DNA of 10,389 nt from Erysipelotrichaceae bacterium. Its GTDB lineage: Bacteria > Bacillota_I > Bacilli_A > Erysipelotrichales > Erysipelotrichaceae. Below are positions 4,902 through 10,389 of the stretch, piece by piece. The number at the start of each line of letters is the position of its first letter. Within the stretch, counting starts at the first letter, position 1. Where the stretch lies: NCBI GenBank assembly GCA_017614055.1, contig JAGACP010000036.1, forward strand, positions 1 through 10,389. Reading direction: 5' to 3'. The notes beneath the pieces were generated by a model. That model had not been told where the DNA came from. It saw only the letters and a program-made list of their open reading frames with translations, and did not search any database. Made by a program: the position numbers and the translations under genes.

Positions 4902-7631
4902 TTATCTGAGTGCTTCCGCGCATCTGTCGCACAGACCGTCTTCGTTCTCTTCCTCGACGACGTTCCAGCATCTCGGACATACGTGGCCTTTGGCCATCCG
5001 GATATCCACTTCAGCCGTGTCGTACTTCGTCAGAGTCTCGTCGGTGAACGATACTTTCGCGACGATCAGCCACTGATTGATCTTGTCTCCGAAGTTGTCG
5101 AGAAGAAGTTTCCTGTCGCTTTCATCCACATGCAGCACGACATGGGCCTGCATCGGCTTCTCGATGGTCTTGGAGTTGATCGCTTCCTCTCTGGCCTTGA
5201 AGATGTCTGTTCTTATCTCGTGGAGTCTTGCGAAATCTTCAAGAAGCTTTTCCTGGCCTTCATATTCTTTGACTTCAGGGAAGTGCGTGTAGTGCACGCT
5301 GTCGGCTTCTTTGCTCTTGAAGAACGACCATACTTCCTCGGAAGTGTAGCACAGGATCGGCGACCAGAGCTTCACAAGATAATCGGTCGCATGGTAAAGC
5401 ACCGTCTGCATCGCTCTTCTTCTTGGATCGTCAAGTCTGTTGCAGTAGAGGATGTCCTTGCCGAAGTCGCAGTAGTAGCTGGACAGTTCATTCGACATGA
5501 AGCTGGTCATTATCGAACTTGCCAGCACGAAGTCGTAGCTCTCGTAAGCTTCTTCCACTCTCCTGGCCATCTGGTTGAGCGATACCATCATGTATCTGTC
5601 TACAGGTTCAAGTTCCTCGTAAGGCACAAGATCCTTCGCGGTGAATTCTTCGCTGTTGATGTTTCCCAGCATGAACCTGAAAGTGTTTCTGACCTTCCTG
5701 TACTGCTCGGATACCTGCTTGAGGTTGGAATCTCCGATCCTCATGTCGGCCTTGAAGTCCTCGCTGGCGGCCCAGAGTCTCAGGATGTCGGCGCCGTACT
5801 GGCTGATGATCTTCAGCGGATCGACGACGTTGCCTACCGATTTGTGCATGGCTTCGCCCTTGGAGTCGCAGACATAGCCGTGTGAAAGCACTGACTTGTA
5901 CGGAGCTGTTCCGTGAGTGGCGACCGATACGATCAGCGACGAGTTGAACCAGCCTCTGTACTGGTCTGAACCTTCGAAATACAGGTCGCACGGATATTCC
6001 TCGCCTCTGGCGATCAGTTCGTTCCATGACGATCCTGAGTCGAACCAGACGTCCATGATGTCGGTCTCCTTGGTGAAGTTTCCGTTAGGAGACTTCGGAT
6101 TGGTGTAGCCTTCCGGCAGCAGATCCTTCGGTTCGGATTCGAACCAGACGTTCGATCCGTACTGATCGAACAGTTTCGCTATATGTTCGAACACGTCGGC
6201 CTCGATGATCGGCGAACCGTCTTCGTTGTAGATGATAGGGATAGGAACGCCCCAGAGTCTCTGTCTGGAGATGCACCAGTCTTTCCTGTCCTTGACCATG
6301 TTGGTGAGTCTTAGCTCGCCGAAGGAGTTGATCCATTTTACGTTCTTTATCGCTTCAAGCAGCTGAGGTTTGATCTTCTCGATGGATGCGAACCACTGGG
6401 TCGTAGCCCTGAAGATGACAGGTTTCTTCAGTCTGTCGTCATGAGGATACGAGTGGGTTATCCATTCGAGCTTGAGCAGATGTTCGGTCTCTTCAAGACG
6501 GACTGTAACGGTCTTGTTGGCATCGAATACCAGCTGTCCTTCCAGCCAGTCTCCCGCCTCGGCCGTCATGCAGCCTTTCTCGTCGACCGGACAAACTGTA
6601 GGAAGTCCGTATCTCTGGGTGGTGTAGAAGTCGTCAAGACCGTGTCCGCCGGCGGTATGGACGCAACCCGTACCGTCTTCGTCCGTTACATAGTCCGCAA
6701 GGCATACTACCGATTCCCTCTCTTCTGGATACAGGACATGTCTGCATACTATATATTCCAGTTCCTTGCCTTTGAAGGTCTTAAGGACTTTGTATTCATT
6801 GAGTTCAAACTTCTCCATCAGAGAATCGACGAGATTCTTCAGCATGATCAGTTTGCCTTTTTCCGTCTCTACCACGGCATATTCCATTTCCGGATGGAGC
6901 GTGATTGCCACGTTGCCCGGAAGAGTCCATGGAGTGGTGGTCCAGATGACGAACTTCTCGTCGCCATCAAGAACGCCCTTTCCGTCCTTGACGTCGAACG
7001 TCACGTAGATGGTCGGATCTTTTCTGTCGAAATAGACGATCTCCGAATCGGCTATGGCCGTCTCCTGATACGGAGACCAGTATATAGGTTTCAGACCCTG
7101 GAAGATGAGTCCGTCAAGAGCCATCTTCGCGAATGATCTGATCTGTCTTCCTTCGAATTCCTTGAACAGAGTGATGTAAGGATTGTCGTAGTCTGCGACC
7201 TGACCCAGTCTTTTCTCCGTGGCCATCTGACCCTTTATCTGTTCGTGGGCATATTCCTCGCACTTCTCCCTGAATTCCTTGGCTGATACTTCCTTGCGGT
7301 TCACGCCGAGCTTCTGCACGGCGTTCTCGATCGGCAGACCGTGGGTATCCCAGCCCGGGAAGAAAGGTGTATAGAAGCCTGCCATGGCCTTGGACCTGAC
7401 GATGATGTCCTTGATGATGCGGTTCATGGCCGTTCCCGCATGCAGGTTGCCGTTGGCATAAGGCGGTCCGTCATGCAGTACGAAAGGCGTATGATCCTTG
7501 TTCTTCTCTAGGATCCTGTGGTAATGGTCGTCCTTCTCCCATTTCTCCAGTATTCCCGGTTCCTTGTTCGCAAGGTTGCCCCTCATCTCGAACTGGGTAT
7601 TGGGCATGTGCAGTGTGTCTTTGTATTCCAT
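4902..7631 (-). CDS. ileS: Isoleucyl-tRNA synthetase with variant signature motifs
   Basis: This cytosolic class I synthetase charges tRNA-Ile. The 909-residue protein begins MEYKDTLHMPNTQFEMRGNL, the usual bacterial start, with GGAGG 6 bases upstream; an in-frame ATG at 7673 lies inside the T-box and is not used. Visible parts are the active-site loop PPYANG (56-61), the HIGH position reading HAGT (64-67), GWDTHGLPIE, the CP1 editing domain with TTPWTLPGN and GTGCVHTAGGHG, a DVWFDSGSSW segment, the KMSKS position reading AMHKS (594-598), the anticodon-binding helical domain, and a C-terminal zinc site of four cysteines (885, 888, 901, 904). The zinc site indicates the ordinary bacterial (type 1) IleRS. 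The near-consensus remainder argues for a working enzyme. Expression is controlled by the upstream T-box, and a terminator follows. Confidence 0.97.
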   Translation of the reverse strand: MEYKDTLHMPNTQFEMRGNLANKEPGILEKWEKDDHYHRILEKNKDHTPFVLHDGPPYANGNLHAGTAMNRIIKDIIVRSKAMAGFYTPFFPGWDTHGLPIENAVQKLGVNRKEVSAKEFREKCEEYAHEQIKGQMATEKRLGQVADYDNPYITLFKEFEGRQIRSFAKMALDGLIFQGLKPIYWSPYQETAIADSEIVYFDRKDPTIYVTFDVKDGKGVLDGDEKFVIWTTTPWTLPGNVAITLHPEMEYAVVETEKGKLIMLKNLVDSLMEKFELNEYKVLKTFKGKELEYIVCRHVLYPEERESVVCLADYVTDEDGTGCVHTAGGHGLDDFYTTQRYGLPTVCPVDEKGCMTAEAGDWLEGQLVFDANKTVTVRLEETEHLLKLEWITHSYPHDDRLKKPVIFRATTQWFASIEKIKPQLLEAIKNVKWINSFGELRLTNMVKDRKDWCISRQRLWGVPIPIIYNEDGSPIIEADVFEHIAKLFDQYGSNVWFESEPKDLLPEGYTNPKSPNGNFTKETDIMDVWFDSGSSWNELIARGEEYPCDLYFEGSDQYRGWFNSSLIVSVATHGTAPYKSVLSHGYVCDSKGEAMHKSVGNVVDPLKIISQYGADILRLWAASEDFKADMRIGDSNLKQVSEQYRKVRNTFRFMLGNINSEEFTAKDLVPYEELEPVDRYMMVSLNQMARRVEEAYESYDFVLASSIMTSFMSNELSSYYCDFGKDILYCNRLDDPRRRAMQTVLYHATDYLVKLWSPILCYTSEEVWSFFKSKEADSVHYTHFPEVKEYEGQEKLLEDFARLHEIRTDIFKAREEAINSKTIEKPMQAHVVLHVDESDRKLLLDNFGDKINQWLIVAKVSFTDETLTKYDTAEVDIRMAKGHVCPRCWNVVEEENEDGLCDRCAEALR

Positions 7632-7637
7632 CTTCTT

Positions 7638-7642
7638 CCTCC
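7638..7642 (-). promoter_or_regulatory. Shine-Dalgarno of ileS
   Basis: GGAGG on the minus strand lies 6 bases before the ATG at 7631 and just after the T-box terminator. This decides the start in favour of residue M of MEYKDTL rather than the ATG 42 bases upstream. Confidence 0.85.
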
Positions 7643-7645
7643 AAT

Positions 7646-7830
7646 TTAAAAAGGTGCTACCCAAAGGGCGCATAAGCGCGGTACCACCTTATCTTATAAC
7701 TTGAACTCTTAACGCGAGTGACGCCGGTCATTAGCCGGAGCTCATAAGTGATTCCCGCATGACTATGTACCGGTTCGCACCATCCACCGGTTCTCTTGAA
7801 CAGTCATCATACGGACATGTCTTAATCTTT
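7646..7830 (-). promoter_or_regulatory. T-box riboswitch, isoleucine-specific leader of ileS
   Basis: The leader carries the T-box core AAGGTGGTACCGCG (minus strand, 7677-7690). Stem I is visible: ATGACT at 7802-7807 pairs with AGTCAT at 7759-7764, and ACCGG/CCGGT (7787-7791 with 7769-7773) close an upper arm with the conserved GGTGGATG element. The specifier loop GAATCAC presents ATC at 7750-7752, an isoleucine codon. The antiterminator is AAGG, a seven-base bulge TGGTACC, GCGC, loop TTAT, GCGC, CCTT (7664-7690). The bulge TGGT can pair with an ACCA tRNA end, as expected for tRNA-Ile. Known mechanism: uncharged tRNA-Ile stabilises the antiterminator and allows ileS transcription. The leader starts only a few bases after the sepF stop, and I see no separate promoter for it, so it may act on readthrough from sepF. 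Confidence 0.95.
7648..7690 (-). terminator. T-box regulatory terminator
   Basis: AAGGTGGTACC (7680-7690) pairs with GGTAGCACCTT (7651-7661) in an 11-bp stem with one mismatch, followed by five T on the minus strand. It uses the same 5' arm as the antiterminator, so the two structures exclude each other. Confidence 0.85.
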
Positions 7831-7831
7831 G

Positions 7832-8230
7832 CTAGTATTCTTCGCCGTTCAGATTGATGTCGCCACCGACCTGAAGGTTCTTCGGAGAGCACAGTATCAC
7901 GTTCTCCCCTATCTTCTTGATGGAGCCGTCCACTCCGTAGATAACGCCCGAGAGGAAATCGATGATCCTCTGGCGGTATTCGGAAGGCATCCTGTGCAGG
8001 TTCACGCAGCAGGCCCTCTTGCTTTTTATATGAAAGCCGATCTCTTCCGCTTCGTCGAACGTTCTCGGCTCGAATATAACGATGCTTGTATTCTCGGTAA
8101 TGCCGGAAGACTGGCCCAATGCAGACTTCTCATAAGGCGAAACGGCTTTTACTTCCTCTTCGGTCAGTTCGAGCTGTTCCTCTTCCTCTTCAGGAGCGAT
8201 AAAATCACCCAATTTGTCCAAAATTCCCAT
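7832..8230 (-). CDS. sepF: Cell division protein SepF
   Basis: SepF links the FtsZ ring to the membrane in Gram-positive bacteria. The 132-residue protein has an N-terminal amphipathic segment MGILDKLGDFI (membrane-targeting in the family), an acidic low-complexity linker (about 13-27, mostly Glu) and the SepF core from about residue 48: IVIFEPRTFDEAEEIG, a VNLHRM strand, RIIDFLSGVIYGVDG (88-102), and IGENVILCSP near the end. The core is complete. The length is somewhat below the roughly 150 residues of Bacillus, owing to a short linker. The ATG has GGAAGGAG 7 bases upstream (8238-8245). A promoter lies just before it, and the ileS T-box follows directly after its TAG stop. In Bacillus, sepF (ylmF) is separated from ileS by ylmG, ylmH and divIVA; here it is adjacent. 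Confidence 0.95.
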   Translation of the reverse strand: MGILDKLGDFIAPEEEEEQLELTEEEVKAVSPYEKSALGQSSGITENTSIVIFEPRTFDEAEEIGFHIKSKRACCVNLHRMPSEYRQRIIDFLSGVIYGVDGSIKKIGENVILCSPKNLQVGGDINLNGEEY

Positions 8231-8253
8231 GTTTTATCTCCTTCCATCTATAC

Positions 8254-8283
8254 ATTCTATCAAAGTCAGAGCGCTTTTATCAA
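8254..8283 (-). promoter_or_regulatory. Sigma-A type promoter of sepF (and possibly ileS)
   Basis: On the minus strand TTGATA (8278-8283) is separated by 18 bases from TAGAAT (8254-8259), which is preceded by TGA to make an extended -10. The -35 and -10 each have five of six consensus bases. The predicted start leaves a short leader of about 17-20 bases containing the sepF Shine-Dalgarno. The -35 lies inside the last codons of the HAD gene. Confidence 0.65.
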
Positions 8284-9063
8284 CTTGTTGGCAACCAGAT
8301 AATCATACAATCCGTCATGCAGGACATCGCCCGTCTGGGCGAATCCGTGTTTCTTCAGCTCTTCGTTGGAATTTGCCATTATGACCGGATGGCATACGCT
8401 TTTCAGCATCTCCAGATCGTTGATCCCGTCGCCGAATCCGTAGGTGTTCTCAAACGGTACGTCGAGATATCTGATGATCTCCTTAACGCCCGTGGACTTG
8501 GTCACGCCTTTGACGTTCACGTCGTATGAGATGCCCGCATTGTGTCTGTATATGTCGGCATATGATCCCAGTTCTTCAACGGCCTTTCTGCCTGCCTCTT
8601 CATTAAGGAAACCTATCATGGCGATATGGAAATCTCCTGTAAGCTGACCTCTCTTTATGCAGTCCTTTAAGTTCAGTCCCCAGCTTGTCATGAAATATCT
8701 GAAGGCTTCGTTCTCCAGGGAATCGATATGGATGTCATCGATGCTTTCAAGGATGTAGAAACCTTCATATTTAAGGGATATATCCCTGATCATCTGCACG
8801 GCTTTGGGATCGAATGCTTTAGATGATACGGTCTTCCCCTCATATTCCGCATATGCGCCGTTGCACAGGATGAGACCGCTGGGTTCAAGACTCCTGACAT
8901 TCTCTATCAGAAGGCCCTTGTTCCTGCCGCTGGCGATGATGACGCTGTCGCCCTGTTTCTTCAGTTCATTGACCGCATAGCGCGTTTTAAAAGAGACATC
9001 GTACATGCCTCTTGTTCCGTCTATTATGGTACCGTCTATGTCGCAGAAAACTACGTTACGCAT
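8266..9063 (-). CDS. Cof-type HAD-IIB family phosphatase
   Basis: This 265-residue cytosolic hydrolase has the four HAD motifs: DIDGT with the nucleophile D8 and acid/base D10, ASGR with S45, a lysine in GVTKSTG (K189), and GDGIND (211-216) with the metal-binding acids. The Cof/YkrA-like HAD-IIB cap lies between motifs II and III. Such proteins dephosphorylate sugar phosphates, flavin precursors or nucleotides with broad specificity, and the substrate cannot be told here. The ATG overlaps the end of the CBS-ACT gene by 8 bases with only a weak Shine-Dalgarno, so translation is probably coupled. No terminator is seen after the stop; the sepF promoter overlaps its 3' end. Confidence 0.9.
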   Translation of the reverse strand: MRNVVFCDIDGTIIDGTRGMYDVSFKTRYAVNELKKQGDSVIIASGRNKGLLIENVRSLEPSGLILCNGAYAEYEGKTVSSKAFDPKAVQMIRDISLKYEGFYILESIDDIHIDSLENEAFRYFMTSWGLNLKDCIKRGQLTGDFHIAMIGFLNEEAGRKAVEELGSYADIYRHNAGISYDVNVKGVTKSTGVKEIIRYLDVPFENTYGFGDGINDLEMLKSVCHPVIMANSNEELKKHGFAQTGDVLHDGLYDYLVANKLIKAL

Positions 9064-9700
9064 AAAGCTGTATCTCGCTGGTCACATTGTAGCCTGCAGC
9101 CGTAAGCTTTTTCCTGACATCCTTGTGTCCGTAGATGATGACGACCACTTCGATGCCTCTGTCGTTGTGATAGACAGCCAGATTGGAGATGGATACGTTC
9201 TCCTCATCGAGGATCTTGGCGATGTCGGCCATGATTCCCTGTCTGTCTTCGGGTATGTTTATGACATATCTTACGCCTTCCTGGTTGTATCCCAGCAGAT
9301 CGATGAATGCCGTGAAGATGTCGTTGTGCGTGATGATGCCGATGAGGGTATTGTCTTCCTCCACCACCGGCAGACATCCGATGTCGTTCTTCCTCAGGAC
9401 CGTTGCGGCCTCTTCAAGAAGCGCATCCTGGTTAATAGTAATGACATCCTTGATCATTACGTCTCTTATGGTAAGCTTGTTCAGCAGATAGTTAAGTTCG
9501 AATACGGACAGTGAAGATGCCGAATTCGGCGTATTGGACGCTATGATGCTCTGAGTGACGAGACCCAGCAGCTTGTTCTTGCCGTCGACAACGGGAATGC
9601 GGTGCAGTCCGTTCTCCGACATCATGTCGAGTGCTTCCGATACGGATCTGTCGGGACCTATCGTAACGGGATCTTTGACCATATTGTCTTTTACGTACAT
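9056..9700 (-). CDS. CBS-CBS-ACT domain protein (AcuB-like)
   Basis: The 214-residue protein has two CBS domains (about 1-57 and 75-135; VKDNMVKDPVTIGPD, LHRIPVVDG, LLGLVTQ, then IRDVMIKDVITI, CLPVVEEDNTLIGIITHNDIF) and a C-terminal ACT domain (about 142-212; YVINIPEDRQGIMADIAKIL, VSISNLAVY). Length and order match AcuB of Bacillus, which I recall as linked to acetoin use, but many such proteins have other roles. CBS pairs usually bind adenine nucleotides and ACT domains often bind amino acids, so a sensing role is likely. The ATG has AGGAGG (9707-9712) 6 bases upstream, formed by the last codons of livF. Close coupling to livF suggests a link with branched-chain amino acid transport; this is inference. 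Confidence 0.88.
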   Translation of the reverse strand: MYVKDNMVKDPVTIGPDRSVSEALDMMSENGLHRIPVVDGKNKLLGLVTQSIIASNTPNSASSLSVFELNYLLNKLTIRDVMIKDVITINQDALLEEAATVLRKNDIGCLPVVEEDNTLIGIITHNDIFTAFIDLLGYNQEGVRYVINIPEDRQGIMADIAKILDEENVSISNLAVYHNDRGIEVVVIIYGHKDVRKKLTAAGYNVTSEIQLYA

Positions 9701-9702
9701 GA

Positions 9703-10389
9703 TTAACCTCCTAGATATGCCTTCTTGATATCTTCGCTGTTAAGCAACTGTTCGCCTGTTCCGGACATGACTATCTTTCCTGTTTCCAGGACATAGGCTC
9801 TGTCCGCTATTCCTAATGCCATTTTAGCATTTTGTTCGACCAAAAGCACCGTGACGCCCTGGGAGTTGATGTTCCTGATGATGTTGAAGATCTCCTTTAC
9901 AAGCAGCGGAGATAAGCCCATGCTCGGTTCATCCAGAAGCATGATCTTCGGTCTGGCCATGAGGGCTCTTCCCATCGCCAGCATCTGCTGCTCTCCTCCG
10001 GAAAGAGTTCCCGCAAGCTGATGTTTCCTCTCTTCAAGGATCGGGAAAAGCGAGAACACGTTCTTCATGTCGTTCTCCACTTCGGCCTTGTCTTTCCTTC
10101 TGTAGGCGCCCATGTCCAGGTTCTCCAGGATCGTGAGCTGTGCGAATAGCCTTCTTCCCTCAGGACACTGGGCAATGCCCAGATCAAGTATCCTGTGGGC
10201 AGGGAGTCGGCTGATGTCCCTGTCGTCAAGCAGTATCCTTCCCGCGCTTGGCTTTATCAGTCCGGATATCGTATGCATGGTCGTGGTCTTTCCTGCGCCG
10301 TTAGCGCCTATAAGAGCCACGATCTGTCCGTCGTTCACTTCAAAATCGATGCCTTTTACGGCTTCGATCATTCCGTAGTTAACCTTAAG
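9703..10389 (-). CDS. livF: LivF-type ABC transporter ATP-binding protein, 5' end cut by window
   Basis: This is the ATPase of a high-affinity branched-chain amino acid uptake ABC transporter (LivF works with LivG, the LivH/LivM permeases and a binding protein), on the inner face of the membrane. The frame stays open to the window edge and reads LKVNYG before the first internal ATG at 10371, matching the usual LivF beginning, so the true start is a few codons outside. Visible are Walker A GANGAGKTT, the Q-loop region IAQCPEGRRLF, the signature LSGGEQQM, Walker B IMLLDEPSMGLSP, and VEQN at the switch position, a LivF hallmark in place of the usual histidine. About 228 residues are visible of roughly 235. 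The other liv genes should lie beyond 10389. It is followed by the CBS-ACT gene after 2 bases. Confidence 0.93.
   Translation of the reverse strand, partial: LKVNYGMIEAVKGIDFEVNDGQIVALIGANGAGKTTTMHTISGLIKPSAGRILLDDRDISRLPAHRILDLGIAQCPEGRRLFAQLTILENLDMGAYRRKDKAEVENDMKNVFSLFPILEERKHQLAGTLSGGEQQMLAMGRALMARPKIMLLDEPSMGLSPLLVKEIFNIIRNINSQGVTVLLVEQNAKMALGIADRAYVLETGKIVMSGTGEQLLNSEDIKKAYLGG
9707..9712 (-). promoter_or_regulatory. Shine-Dalgarno of the CBS-ACT gene inside livF
   Basis: AGGAGG, a perfect match, is formed by the last codons of livF (Leu-Gly-Gly-stop) and lies 6 bases before the ATG at 9700. It implies co-transcription and favours efficient translation. Confidence 0.8.

Noticed and set aside
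4167..5885. A 572-codon open frame on the plus strand across the rlmI-like gene and ileS
   Set aside because: It is fully antisense to two well-recognised genes, has no family resemblance, and arises from their codon bias. It would also cross the ileS terminator and the rlmI promoter.
6441..7136. 231-codon open frame on the plus strand inside ileS
   Set aside because: Antisense shadow of ileS without any recognisable motif.
7632..7673. Earlier in-frame ATG for ileS at 7673 (14 extra residues)
   Set aside because: It lies within the T-box terminator hairpin, and a GGAGG site sits just before the ATG at 7631, which gives the normal IleRS N-terminus.
7829..8302. 157-codon open frame on the plus strand
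   Set aside because: Antisense to sepF, whose SepF core motifs, Shine-Dalgarno and promoter are clear on the minus strand.
9056..9700. Naming the CBS-ACT protein acuB with an acetoin role
   Set aside because: Length and domains match, but no acetoin genes are nearby and the neighbour is livF, so only 'AcuB-like' is supported.
1..10389. Search by eye for CRISPR arrays, insertion sequences, tRNA genes, phage or defence genes
   Set aside because: No regularly spaced repeats, transposase motifs, tRNA cloverleaf or defence-type proteins were seen; all large frames are housekeeping or metabolic genes.

Overview
The window reads as chromosomal DNA from a Gram-positive, moderate-GC member of the Bacillota (Firmicutes). 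The evidence is a T-box riboswitch in front of ileS, a SepF cell-division protein next to ileS, a Bacillus-type short glucose-6-phosphate isomerase beside a GSP13-family S1 protein, and strong Shine-Dalgarno sequences on most genes. An Erysipelotrichia-like gut bacterium is my best guess from the protein flavour, but there is no rRNA to confirm it. Coding density is very high. I see no tRNA/rRNA genes, insertion sequences, CRISPR or phage genes. The longest stretch without a gene is about 200 bases, and the T-box leader fills it.

Layout. (1) Positions 1-1659, plus strand: a likely operon of three small-molecule enzymes: the C-terminal half of a P-loop kinase (topology-modulation/FlaR-like family), a class I SAM methyltransferase and a Nudix hydrolase. 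(2) Positions 1674-3352, minus strand: a GSP13/YugI-type S1 RNA-binding protein and pgi, overlapping by 20 bases, ending in a terminator near 1674-1695. (3) Positions 3441-3677, plus strand: a small NifU-type Fe-S scaffold, divergent from the S1 gene and meeting the next gene stop-to-stop. (4) Positions 3678-4856, minus: an RlmI-type rRNA cytosine methyltransferase. (5) Positions 4902-8230, minus: sepF, an isoleucine T-box leader, ileS and a terminator. (6) Positions 8266-10389, minus: livF (cut by the window edge), a CBS-CBS-ACT protein and a Cof-type HAD phosphatase, tightly packed or overlapping.

How they connect: the lower half joins branched-chain amino acid handling (LivF uptake ATPase, an ACT-domain protein that may sense a ligand, and isoleucyl-tRNA synthetase under tRNA-Ile control) with cell division (SepF). 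The middle holds housekeeping for glycolysis, Fe-S assembly and ribosome modification.

Most notable points: the IleRS has departures from both class I signature motifs (HAGT for HIGH, AMHKS for KMSKS). Two minus-strand genes (the S1 protein and the rlmI-like gene) have a perfect TATAAT so close to their ATG, with no Shine-Dalgarno, that their mRNAs should be leaderless or nearly so. The T-box is complete enough to read its specifier codon and both alternative hairpins. I found no clearly new multi-gene system such as a defence island.
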